DNA of 64,000 bases from Gemmatimonadota bacterium (GTDB taxonomy: Bacteria; Gemmatimonadota; Gemmatimonadetes; Gemmatimonadales; GWC2-71-9). The notes beneath the pieces are model-generated. The model was given only the letters and a program-made list of their open reading frames with translations, was not told the DNA's origin and searched no databases. Each line of letters starts with the position of its first letter. Position 1 is the stretch's first letter. Both the position numbers and the translations under genes were made by a program. Location of the stretch: positions 62,001-126,000 of the forward strand of contig QHUM01000053.1 of the NCBI GenBank assembly GCA_003222135.1, given 5' to 3'. This document shows positions 35,159 through 42,481 of the stretch, in pieces.

Positions 35159-35928
35159 AAGCCCAGCCCGTGGCGAGCGTTTTCCGACTCGATGGCGGCT
35201 CGTTGGGGTGGTGCGAGCGCGAGCAGGTCGAGCTTGGCCACGCTGCTCTCCGGGATCCTGAGCGGCTGCCCGGTCCCGAACACGAATCGCTCGACGCCGA
35301 CGGTGCGGAGCAACGTCTCGAGATGATCCTCGGGCGGCCCCCAAATCCAGCAGATGTCCCACCAGATGCGGGCCGCTTCCTCGGGAGTGGACCCGAAGTG
35401 CACCTCCTCGACGAACGCACGGTCGGCGTGGGTGATGACGAGGCGCACATCCGCGTCGGACCGCACGAGGGCGCGCACCGCCGCCGTGGGGACCTCGGCC
35501 GCCCGATCGTTGGGGTGCCGCTGGCGAGCGTCCTCGAGCCGCACGGCGACGAGCAACGGCAGCCGCGCCGCCCCGCAGGCGGCGGTGAGCACGCGCATCT
35601 CCGCGCCCGCGGGATCGAGCCCGCAGTACGTCGGGTCGCACCGCACAACCGGGGCGCCGCGGTCGAGCGCTTCGCCGAGCACGGCTTCCCATCCCGGCAA
35701 GCCGGGGTGCACGGCCGGTACGGGTTTGAAACGCCGCTCGCGCGCCGTCGCCTCGTACAGCCAGGCGTTCCCCTCCGGTGGTGCCTGCCAGAACAGGCTC
35801 GGGAGATGCGTCACCCAGGCCTCGTCGACGCCGACCCGTTCCATCGCCCGGAGCACGGCCTCGGGTGAGGTGCCGGGCACCCGGCGGTACGGGTACGCGC
35901 CCAGGAAGACGTTCACGTCGATCCGCAT
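35155..35928 (-). CDS. amidohydrolase-fold protein lacking metal ligands (probable pseudoenzyme)
   Basis: A 257-residue protein with the amidohydrolase_2 barrel, visible in ALRAMERVGVDEAWVTHLPSL, RLVITHADRAF and VGVERFVFGTGQPL. The residues that should bind metal are gone: the N-terminal HxH is VNV (RIDVNVFLG), and the late Asp of GSDxP is replaced (GTGQP). It is fully open and translationally coupled (ATGA) to the intact amidohydrolase upstream. It is therefore probably a maintained partner, not a decaying copy. It might form a hetero-oligomer with that enzyme, or may have gained a metal-free lactonase function. Confidence 0.8.
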   Translation of the reverse strand: MRIDVNVFLGAYPYRRVPGTSPEAVLRAMERVGVDEAWVTHLPSLFWQAPPEGNAWLYEATARERRFKPVPAVHPGLPGWEAVLGEALDRGAPVVRCDPTYCGLDPAGAEMRVLTAACGAARLPLLVAVRLEDARQRHPNDRAAEVPTAAVRALVRSDADVRLVITHADRAFVEEVHFGSTPEEAARIWWDICWIWGPPEDHLETLLRTVGVERFVFGTGQPLRIPESSVAKLDLLALAPPQRAAIESENARHGLGF

Positions 35929-36728
35929 CAGTCGGACGGAAACGCGCCGTGGGGGAAGATGCTCACCGCGTTCTTCCATTTCACCAGATCGGCCTCGTCC
36001 CGCGAGAGGAGGTGGGTGAGGTAGCGCAACTTGGCCCACCCCGTGTCCATGGTGATGTCACTCCCCCACAGCAGGCGCTCGACGCCGACCGCCGCGAGAC
36101 AGCTCTCCAGCATCCCGCCGTCGACGCCGCTCCCCGAGAGATCGACGTATACGTTCGGCGCGGCACGCAGCGCGGCGAGGGAGTGCTGCCAGGCCCCGCC
36201 GCCGCCGATGTGGCCGAGGATGAAGCGGACGTCGGGGTGGCGGCCCGCGAGTGCGCACAGCTCGGCGCCGTCGGACGCCTCTTGTCCCGGCCAGTCGCGT
36301 CGCCGGTGTTGCCACACGTGCTGCAACACCGGGACGCCGCGCTCGCGCGCGATCTCACAGATCGGGTCGAGCAGCGGGTCGGTCGCCCGCCGGCTCGCGG
36401 CCAGTTTGATCCCGATCATCCCGGCACCGAGACACCGCAGGATCTCGCCCCGAGCGTGCGCCGTGTAGTTCGGGTTGACGGTCACGTAGCCGCGGACGCG
36501 GTTCGGGTGCTCGCGCGCGAGGGCAAGCAGGGCATCGTTGCCGTACGGCAGGTCGGCGGGCGACGGGAAATAGGTCGGGGATGTGCGGCCCCAGCTCCCC
36601 AGGATCGACGCCACATGGATGGTGATACCGATCTTCTCTCCGGCGGCGAGGCGGCTGGCGTTGCGCTCGCGCCAGTCGGCGCGGGGGGAGCGGTCGTGGT
36701 AGAAGTGGGCGTGGACGTCGATGAGCAT
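35928..36728 (-). CDS. amidohydrolase_2 family metal-dependent hydrolase or decarboxylase
   Basis: A 266-residue protein with a complete active site: MLIDVHAHF (HxH), VLQHVWQHR (His, around residue 155), ILGHIGGGG (His), and LLWGSDI (Asp, around 225). The family covers hydrolases and non-oxidative decarboxylases of the ACMSD type. It is the first gene of a minus-strand operon running to 30752. The promoter should lie in the hairpin-containing gap 36729-36866, shared with the divergent Yip1-like gene. The ATG at 36726-36728 is chosen because the fold starts there. Confidence 0.88.
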   Translation of the reverse strand: MLIDVHAHFYHDRSPRADWRERNASRLAAGEKIGITIHVASILGSWGRTSPTYFPSPADLPYGNDALLALAREHPNRVRGYVTVNPNYTAHARGEILRCLGAGMIGIKLAASRRATDPLLDPICEIARERGVPVLQHVWQHRRRDWPGQEASDGAELCALAGRHPDVRFILGHIGGGGAWQHSLAALRAAPNVYVDLSGSGVDGGMLESCLAAVGVERLLWGSDITMDTGWAKLRYLTHLLSRDEADLVKWKNAVSIFPHGAFPSD

Positions 36729-36745
36729 GCATGAATCTGAGTGCC

Positions 36746-36820
36746 CAGACGCCAAGACGCCAAGGCGCAAGTGTGCGCCCCGCATCTTGCACTGGGAGAC
36801 CCCTTGCGGCTTGGCGTCTG
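36746..36820. repeat. CCAAGACGCC-type inverted repeat in divergent promoter region
   Basis: CAGACGCCAAG (36746-36756) and CTTGGCGTCTG (36810-36820) are perfect reverse complements, and CGCAAG (36766-36771) pairs with CTTGCG (36803-36808). The left arm is followed by another ACGCCAAGG unit. The 75-base structure sits between divergently transcribed genes. It may be an intergenic repeat element. Confidence 0.65.
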
Positions 36821-36866
36821 AGAACGCCACTGGCGACTTGGCCGCCGTTTTCTATCTTGTGCGAGG

Positions 36867-37568
36867 ATGCGTACGCCCCCCCAACCGCCCCGTGGACCGA
36901 CGCCACCCCGCGGACCCGCCTCCCCGCAACGGGGGCCGGCCGGCGCGAAACCGGCGCCTCCCAGGGCGGCGCCGCGCAAGCCATCCCGCAGGCTGCCGGC
37001 CTGGCTCGCGCGCGCCCAGCGCCTCCTGCTGCGGCCGGCTCAAGAGTGGCAGGCCATCACCCCGGAGTTCGCGACCCCCGGTCCCATCTACTCCCGCTAC
37101 ATCGTGCCGATGGCCGCGATCGGACCGATCTCGGCCACGGTGGGCACGATCGTGTTCGGAGTCCGCAACTCGATCGCGGGGTCGTACGGAATGTCGCCGG
37201 GCGACGCGGTCACGAGCGGGGTGCTCGAATTTGGGCTCAACCTGCTCGGCGTATACCTGTTCGCGGTCCTGATCGACGTGCTGGCGCCGTCCTTCGGGGG
37301 GCAACGCAACCGCGTGCAGGCGTTGAAGGTCGCGGCCTACGGCAGCACGCCCTACTGGCTCGGGGGCATCGTGGCGCTGTTCCCGAAGCTCTCGTTGATC
37401 GGCGGGGTGTTCGCGCTCTACAGCGTGCGGCTGCTCGCCCTCGGACTGCCGCCGCTCATGAAGGTCCCGCGTGATAAGACGGTCGCGTATACGCTGCTCG
37501 CGAGCATTGCGGGGGTCATTCTGGTGTTGATCATTGGTCCCCTGACGGCTGTGGTCGTCGGTCGTTAG
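36867..37568 (+). CDS. Yip1-family membrane protein
   Basis: A 233-residue protein. The first 45 residues are a Pro/Arg/Ala-rich tail, followed by LLRPAQEWQAITPEFATPG and five hydrophobic helices, as in Yip1/YIPF proteins. The bacterial role is unknown. Its 3' end overlaps the convergent ABC permease by 4 bases. It stands alone in its direction. Confidence 0.82.
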   Translation: MRTPPQPPRGPTPPRGPASPQRGPAGAKPAPPRAAPRKPSRRLPAWLARAQRLLLRPAQEWQAITPEFATPGPIYSRYIVPMAAIGPISATVGTIVFGVRNSIAGSYGMSPGDAVTSGVLEFGLNLLGVYLFAVLIDVLAPSFGGQRNRVQALKVAAYGSTPYWLGGIVALFPKLSLIGGVFALYSVRLLALGLPPLMKVPRDKTVAYTLLASIAGVILVLIIGPLTAVVVGR

Positions 37569-38362
37569 GCCGGTGACCGGAACGCCGTCCGCGTGACGCC
37601 CCCTTCGCGGCCAAGCAGGGCCGCCGCGATGGCGAGCCCAGCCGCCGCGAACACCAGCAACGCCGCGACGTCGAGGGCCGGCGGCATCTCGCCCCCGTAA
37701 CCCGTCCCCGCCCACTCCGCGAGCAAGGCGTGCTTCAGGAGATCGACGCCGTAGGCGAGCGGGTTGACATGGACCAGGACGTGCAGCCAGGGCCCGAGGC
37801 GACGCACCGGATACAGCGCTCCCGAGAGAAACAGCATCGGAAACACCACGAAGTTCATCACGCCGGCGAAGTTCTCGATCGAGCGCATGGTCGCGGCCAG
37901 CACGAGCCCCAGCGCACCAAGGGCGAGACCCGAGAGCACGATCGCGGCGAAGGCGAGCAGTAATCCCGCCGGACCCGGCCACAATTGCAGCAGCGACAAC
38001 AGCAGCACCGCGACCGCGACGGCCTGCATCGTGCCGAGCAGCGTCGCTCCCAGGGTCTTGCCGAGCGCGACCGTGCTGCGCCGGATCGGCGCGACGAGCA
38101 CCATGCGCAGCACGCCCGCCTCGCGGTCCGTGACGGTGGAGAGCGCCGCGAGCAGCGACCCGAACATGACGACCATGCCCAGCAGGCCGGGCGCCAGGTA
38201 GCGCCGGTAGTCGATCGCGCCCGCGCCCGCGAAAACGGTAGCGAACCCGGCCCCGGCGAAGACCAGCCAGACGAATGGCCGCGCCAGGCTCGACACCAGG
38301 CGACCCCGTTGCCGCAGGAAGCGGAGCAGCTCGCGCGCCACGATCCCGCCGATCGCGCGCAT
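37565..38362 (-). CDS. ABC-2 type transporter permease
   Basis: A 265-residue permease with six membrane helices. ABC-2 signatures are EAGVLRMVLVAPIRRSTVALGKTL and the pre-helix-5 FVVFPMLFLSGALYPV. Its partner ATPase is encoded two bases upstream. The pair follows pqqE directly and is probably in the pqq transcript. ABC-2 systems of this kind are found with PQQ-dependent alcohol dehydrogenase loci. Export of PQQ, or of something needed by PQQ enzymes in the periplasm, is a reasonable inference. Confidence 0.88.
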   Translation of the reverse strand: MRAIGGIVARELLRFLRQRGRLVSSLARPFVWLVFAGAGFATVFAGAGAIDYRRYLAPGLLGMVVMFGSLLAALSTVTDREAGVLRMVLVAPIRRSTVALGKTLGATLLGTMQAVAVAVLLLSLLQLWPGPAGLLLAFAAIVLSGLALGALGLVLAATMRSIENFAGVMNFVVFPMLFLSGALYPVRRLGPWLHVLVHVNPLAYGVDLLKHALLAEWAGTGYGGEMPPALDVAALLVFAAAGLAIAAALLGREGGVTRTAFRSPA

Positions 38363-38364
38363 GT

Positions 38365-39117
38365 TCAGGCCGCGGTCGACTCGGCGAGCGGACGGCCGGT
38401 GCGCGCCAGGAATACCGCCTCGAGCGAGCTCACACCCGCCGCGCGCTTGAGCTCGGCCGGCGTGCCGAGCGCCGCAAGAGCTCCGCGGTCGAGCACTGCG
38501 ACGCGGTCGCACGGCTCCGCCTCCTCGACGTAGTGCGTCGTGAGAAAGACGGTGAGCCCGGACGCCGAGCGCAGCCGCTGGATCAGCTCCCACAACGAGC
38601 GCCGGGCGCGCGGGTCCAGGCCGGCGGTCGGCTCGTCCAGGAACAGCACGCGCGGCTCGTGCAGCAGCCCGCGGGCGATGTCGAGCGCCCGTCGCATGCC
38701 CCCGGACAGCGTGCGCACGGCATCCCGCCGTCGCTCGCGCAGCCCGAATTGCGCGAGCAGCTCGTCGATGCGGGGGCCCGCGACCCGCCCCGGCAGGTTC
38801 CAGAGCCGCGCCGCGAAGCGGAGGTTCTGCTCCACCGTGAGATCGCGGTCGAGCGTGGTCTCCTGGAAGACGAGGCCGATGCGGCGCCGCGTCTCCAAGT
38901 CCTCGCGCACGACGTCATGTCCGGCGACCCGAGCCGTGCCCCGCGTGGGGCGTAACAGCGTAGCCAGCAGGTGGACCGTGGTGGTCTTGCCGGCGCCGTT
39001 GGGACCCAGCAAGCCGAAGAACTCGGCCTCGCGCACCTCGAGGTCGAGCTCGCCGAGCGCGCGGATCGCGCCGAAATCCTTGCCGAGGCCGCGGGCGTGG
39101 ATCGCGGTGGCGGTCAT
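38365..39117 (-). CDS. ABC transporter ATP-binding protein (PQQ-locus exporter)
   Basis: A 250-residue ATPase with Walker A GPNGAGKTT (about residues 38-46), Q-loop LVFQETTLD, signature LSGGMRRALD, Walker B VLFLDEPTAGLDP and switch His LTTHY. Its start overlaps the pqqE stop by 4 bases (ATGA), so it is translationally coupled to PQQ synthesis. It works with the following ABC-2 permease. Confidence 0.9.
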   Translation of the reverse strand: MTATAIHARGLGKDFGAIRALGELDLEVREAEFFGLLGPNGAGKTTTVHLLATLLRPTRGTARVAGHDVVREDLETRRRIGLVFQETTLDRDLTVEQNLRFAARLWNLPGRVAGPRIDELLAQFGLRERRRDAVRTLSGGMRRALDIARGLLHEPRVLFLDEPTAGLDPRARRSLWELIQRLRSASGLTVFLTTHYVEEAEPCDRVAVLDRGALAALGTPAELKRAAGVSSLEAVFLARTGRPLAESTAA

Positions 39118-40238
39118 CCCTTGGCGGCGAGCGCGCGCGAGGCAGGCGCCGCGCGGTAGGTCAATGCCGTGGGCTCGACTCGCGCCGCTGCTGCGCGCTC
39201 GACCTGGGTGACCGCCGCGTCGATCACATGCCGGTGCGGCGCCAGCGAGCAGACCGGATCGGTTAGGGCGGCGTCTCCCGCGACCAGAAACGCCTGACAG
39301 CGACAGCCGCCGAAGTCGACGGTCCTGCGAGCGCAGGACCGGCACGGCTCGGGCATCCACGCCTCGCCGCGGAAGCGGTTGAACGCGTCCGACTGGTGCC
39401 AGATCCACTCGAGCGATCGGTCGCGCACGTTCTCGAACGTCAGCGTCGTGATGCCGCCCGCCGCCTGACACGGCCACACCTCGCCCGCCGGCGTCACGGT
39501 CATGTAGGCGCGCCCCCACCCGCCCATGCAGGGCTTCGGGAACTGCTCGTGGTAGTCGGGGAGCACCCACACGATCTCGAGGCGGGACCCGAGCCGCGCC
39601 CGCTCCCGCAGCACCACCTGCCACGCCGCGTCGAGCTGCGCCTTCGTCGGCATCAGCGCGTCCCGGTTGTGGAACGCCCAGCCGTAGAACTGCGTATTCG
39701 CGAGCTCAATGCGCTCGGCGCCGAGCGACTCTGCCAACCGGATCAGCGCCTCCACCTGGTGCAGGTTCTCCCGGTGCAGCACCACGTTCACGGTGAGCGG
39801 GAAGCCGAGCTCCTTGGCGAAGTGATACGCGGCGAGCTTGTCGCGATACGCCCTGGTCCCGGCGATCCGGTCGGACAGCTCCGCGTCCGCCGCCTGAACG
39901 CTGATCTGAACGTGATCGAGCCCGGCGCGCTTCAGCGCCGCGAGTCGATCCTGCGTGAGGCGGTGGGCGGAAGTGATGAGCGACGTGTACAGGCCGAGCT
40001 GCTGCGCGGTCGCAACGAGGCTTTCGAGATCGGGGCGGAGCAACGGCTCGCCGCCCGAGAGGCCCAGCTGCAGCACACCCAGCGCCTGGGCTTCGCGGAA
40101 CACGCGGCTCCATTCCTCCGTCGTCAGCTCGTGTTTGAAACGGGAACCGGCGAAGTCGAGCGGGTTCGAGCAGTAGGGGCACTGCAGCGGACACTTGTAG
40201 GTGAGCTCCGCGAGCAGCCAGAGCGGCTTAGCGTCCAT
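39114..40238 (-). CDS. pqqE: PqqA peptide cyclase (radical SAM)
   Basis: A 374-residue radical SAM enzyme with ELTYKCPLQCPYCSNPLDF (C-x3-C-x2-C cluster motif, about residues 16-23) and LGLSGGEPLLR. The C-terminal SPASM cysteines are PCMGGWG, PCQAA and the run EPCRSCARRTVDFGGCRC. It joins the Glu and Tyr of PqqA by a carbon-carbon bond, the first chemical step of PQQ synthesis, with PqqD holding the peptide. The start overlaps pqqD by 11 bases. Confidence 0.96.
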   Translation of the reverse strand: MDAKPLWLLAELTYKCPLQCPYCSNPLDFAGSRFKHELTTEEWSRVFREAQALGVLQLGLSGGEPLLRPDLESLVATAQQLGLYTSLITSAHRLTQDRLAALKRAGLDHVQISVQAADAELSDRIAGTRAYRDKLAAYHFAKELGFPLTVNVVLHRENLHQVEALIRLAESLGAERIELANTQFYGWAFHNRDALMPTKAQLDAAWQVVLRERARLGSRLEIVWVLPDYHEQFPKPCMGGWGRAYMTVTPAGEVWPCQAAGGITTLTFENVRDRSLEWIWHQSDAFNRFRGEAWMPEPCRSCARRTVDFGGCRCQAFLVAGDAALTDPVCSLAPHRHVIDAAVTQVERAAAARVEPTALTYRAAPASRALAAKG

Positions 40239-40506
40239 AGATCACCAGTCCTTTGGCCCCGAGCCCATCCAGGAACGACATGACGTCTTGCACGAGGCCA
40301 CTCGCGCCGTAACGCTGCTCCAGGGCGGCCACAATGTCGGCGACTGAGCGCACTCCGTCGCACAGCCCGAGGATCTCCGCCCCCGTGGGGTTCAGGGTGA
40401 CGAGGCCCTCCGGGTAGAGCAGCACGTCGCGCCCGCGGACCTCGTCTCGCTGCAGCCGCGCCTTGGGGTGGAGCCGCGGCACGGCTGCGGCGGGCGCCGG
40501 GTTCAT
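40228..40506 (-). CDS. pqqD: PqqD peptide chaperone
   Basis: A 92-residue protein with the RiPP recognition element fold. Signatures are LLYPEGLVTLNPTGAEIL, CDGVRSVADIVAAL and VMSFLDGLGAKGL. It binds PqqA and presents it to PqqE. Its short N-terminal Ala/Pro extension is ordinary. It overlaps pqqC by 4 bases and pqqE by 11, giving stoichiometric coupling. Confidence 0.95.
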   Translation of the reverse strand: MNPAPAAAVPRLHPKARLQRDEVRGRDVLLYPEGLVTLNPTGAEILGLCDGVRSVADIVAALEQRYGASGLVQDVMSFLDGLGAKGLVIYGR

Positions 40507-41237
40507 CGGTCGCTACCCGGGAGTGGTCCCCGCTCCACCGCGTCCAGCAGACACCACAACACGTCGCACTTGAATTCGAGCGCCGCCACGGCCCGCTCCT
40601 GCTGCTCCCGGGTGCGGAGCCGCTCCGTCACCAGCGCCAGCGCATGCTCGGCGTCGCGCGGCGCCTGCGACAGCCGGTTCTTGAAGTACTGCAGCCCATC
40701 CGGATCGACCCAGCGGTAATGGCTCAGCATGGCCGCGAGCCGCTCCTGCACGATCAACGGCGCGAACAGCTCGGTGAGGGACGCGGCGACCGCTTCGAGC
40801 CACGGCTTCGAGCGGCAGAAGCTCACGTAGCCGTCGACCGCAAAGCGAACGCCTGGGAGAAGCCGGCGCTGCGCCAGCAGGTCCTCCCGGCCCACGCCCA
40901 TCGCGTGGCCCAGCCGCAGCCACGCCTCGATCCCACCCTCCTCCCCTGGACGCCCGTCGTGATCGATGATGCGCTGGATCCAGGCGCGGCGGACTTCCGG
41001 CTCGGGACAGTTGGCGAGGATTAGGGCGTCCTTGATCGGGATGTTGACCTGGTAGTAGAAGCGGTTGGCGACCCACAGCTGCAACTCGTCCGAGGACAGC
41101 TCGCCCGCGTGCATGCGGCGGTTGAAGGGATGGAGGTGGTGATAGCGCCGCTCCAGCACGTTGCGGAGCCGGCGCACGAATTCGTCGCTTGACCAGGCCG
41201 CCGCGTCCGGCCCGATGCGCGACGTCGCCGCCGTCAC
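40503..41237 (-). CDS. pqqC: pyrroloquinoline-quinone synthase PqqC
   Basis: A 244-residue all-helical oxidase. The family signature HPFNRRMHAGELSSDELQLW, continuing VANRFYYQVNIPIKDA, is intact, as is RIIDHDGRPGEEGGIEAW. It catalyses the final cofactor-free ring closure and oxidation to PQQ. The GTG start at 41235-41237 overlaps pqqB by 4 bases. Confidence 0.96.
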   Translation of the reverse strand: MTAATSRIGPDAAAWSSDEFVRRLRNVLERRYHHLHPFNRRMHAGELSSDELQLWVANRFYYQVNIPIKDALILANCPEPEVRRAWIQRIIDHDGRPGEEGGIEAWLRLGHAMGVGREDLLAQRRLLPGVRFAVDGYVSFCRSKPWLEAVAASLTELFAPLIVQERLAAMLSHYRWVDPDGLQYFKNRLSQAPRDAEHALALVTERLRTREQQERAVAALEFKCDVLWCLLDAVERGPLPGSDR

Positions 41238-42139
41238 AGCTCGACCTCCATGCCGTCGTCCGCCACTTCGATGCCGGACCCCTCGACCTGGGCCCGCTCG
41301 CTCGAGGAGCGACTCAGGATGGGATTGGTATTGTTGATGTGCACGAGCACCGTCCGTCTTGCCCCGAGACGCGGCAGCAGCTCGATGCTTCCGCCGGGCC
41401 CTCCGATGGGGACGTGACCCATCTCGCGCGCCGTCGGCGCGTCCACCCCCGCGGCACGCAGCTCGCCGTCCGACCAAAAGGTGCCGTCAAACAGCAGCAA
41501 ATCGGCCCCGCGAGCCACCGACCGTACCGCGTCGTCCACCGCGCCGGCGGTCGGGATATAGGCGAGCGTCGCACCGGTCCTTTGGTCCGCGAGCCGGAGC
41601 GCGACGTCGTAGGTCGCCGCGCTCGCCTCGCGGGCATAGCGCGGAGCACGCCGCGCTACCGACACGGCGGTGCACGTGACGCCGAGCTCCCGCCCCGCCC
41701 CGTCGGCCAGCGGGATCGCCTGCCCCTCGGGCAACGTCCGCGGCTCGACGCCGGCATAGGCCGACAGGACGCGCAGCACCGGCCATTCGCGGTCGAGCAG
41801 GCCGACCACTCCTGCCGGCGCGTACACGGGGAATCGCGCGGTGGCCTCTCGCAACAACACCAGCCCCAACGTGTGATCGATCTCGCCATCGGTACACACG
41901 ACGGCGCTGATCGGCGTGCCGCGCGCACCGCGCGGCCACAGCTCGGGTCGAGAAGCGATCTGCGCGCGCAGGTCGGGCGAGGCGTTCAAAAGCACCCAGC
42001 GCGCGCCGTCCGCGCTGAGCGCCACGGAGGACTGGGTTCGGCCGGTGCCGCTGAGCCGCGCGTCCTGACAGTTGCCGCAGCCGCAGTTCCATTGCGGGAC
42101 CCCGCCCCCCGCCGCGGAGCCGAGGATGATCACTCGCAT
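41234..42139 (-). CDS. pqqB: PqqB metallo-hydrolase
   Basis: A 301-residue metallo-beta-lactamase-fold protein with the PqqB signature GGGVPQWNCGCGNCQDARL at the N-terminus (structural zinc cysteines) and VLLNASPDLRAQ. It acts after PqqE, in oxidation or hydroxylation of the Glu-Tyr intermediate. It is the second gene of the operon, 61 bases after pqqA, with a hairpin between them. Confidence 0.95.
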   Translation of the reverse strand: MRVIILGSAAGGGVPQWNCGCGNCQDARLSGTGRTQSSVALSADGARWVLLNASPDLRAQIASRPELWPRGARGTPISAVVCTDGEIDHTLGLVLLREATARFPVYAPAGVVGLLDREWPVLRVLSAYAGVEPRTLPEGQAIPLADGAGRELGVTCTAVSVARRAPRYAREASAATYDVALRLADQRTGATLAYIPTAGAVDDAVRSVARGADLLLFDGTFWSDGELRAAGVDAPTAREMGHVPIGGPGGSIELLPRLGARRTVLVHINNTNPILSRSSSERAQVEGSGIEVADDGMEVEL

Positions 42140-42155
42140 GACTGGAAACTAAAGA

Positions 42156-42176
42156 GGCCGGGTTCGTCACCCGGCC
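42156..42176 (-). terminator. attenuator-like hairpin between pqqA and pqqB
   Basis: Eight-base arms GGCCGGGT (42156-42163) and ACCCGGCC (42169-42176) with a five-base loop, between the pqqA stop and the pqqB start. On the transcribed strand it is followed by TCTTTAG, a weak U-rich end. Partial termination here would give more pqqA than pqqB-E mRNA, as expected for a substrate peptide. Confidence 0.6.
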
Positions 42177-42200
42177 CCCCCGTCATCCGCATCAGCTGGT

Positions 42201-42275
42201 TCAGGCGTTACCGGCGTACGCGCCAACTTCCATCCCCAGCTCGACGACCTCGAATTCGGGCTTGGTCCACTTCAT
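42201..42275 (-). CDS. pqqA: PqqA precursor peptide
   Basis: A 24-residue peptide that begins MKWTKPEFEVVELG and ends EVGAYAGNA. The invariant Glu and Tyr are spaced E-x3-Y (EVGAY, residues 16-20), exactly as PqqE requires. AGGAGG stands six bases before the ATG. It heads the operon pqqABCDE. The gene is too short for most gene finders. It is preceded by a sigma-54-type promoter. Confidence 0.95.
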   Translation of the reverse strand: MKWTKPEFEVVELGMEVGAYAGNA

Positions 42276-42325
42276 TTGACTCCTCCTGAAACGATGGTGG
42301 TCCACCACTCACCGTTTGAGGGGAC

Positions 42326-42340
42326 GCACGCGTCATGCCA
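42326..42340 (-). promoter_or_regulatory. sigma-54 promoter of pqqA (-24/-12)
   Basis: On the minus strand, TGGCATGACGCGTGC matches TGGCACG-N4-TTGC with the essential GG and GC at the right spacing. One of seven bases differs in the -24 element and one of four in the -12. The predicted start of transcription is near 42314, giving a 39-base leader before pqqA. Confidence 0.65.
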
Positions 42341-42438
42341 GTCACGGATCAGCGGCGGCATCGGGCTTCAACTCCTTCTCCTCCATGCGATTGTCGCGGG
42401 CGACGTCACCACCCCGCACCAGGCGCGCAGCCCGTGCC

Positions 42439-42477
42439 GCTGGGTCATTTCACCCAAAGTGGGTGTAATCACCCAGC
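42439..42477. promoter_or_regulatory. nested palindrome, candidate enhancer for the NtrC-type regulator
   Basis: Outer arms GCTGGGT (42439-42445) and ACCCAGC (42471-42477) flank a perfect inner repeat CACCCA-AAG-TGGGTG (42451-42465). Its centre is about 144 bases upstream of the predicted pqqA transcription start, the usual distance for activators of sigma-54 polymerase. It lies five bases beyond the regulator gene. A plain terminator for that gene is the other possibility. Confidence 0.6.
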
Positions 42478-42481
42478 GTCG

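Noticed and set aside
36831..36846. TGGCGACTTGGCCGCC upstream of the Yip1 gene as a sigma-54 promoter
   Set aside because: Only the GG and GC pairs fit. Too many other mismatches to claim in GC-rich DNA.
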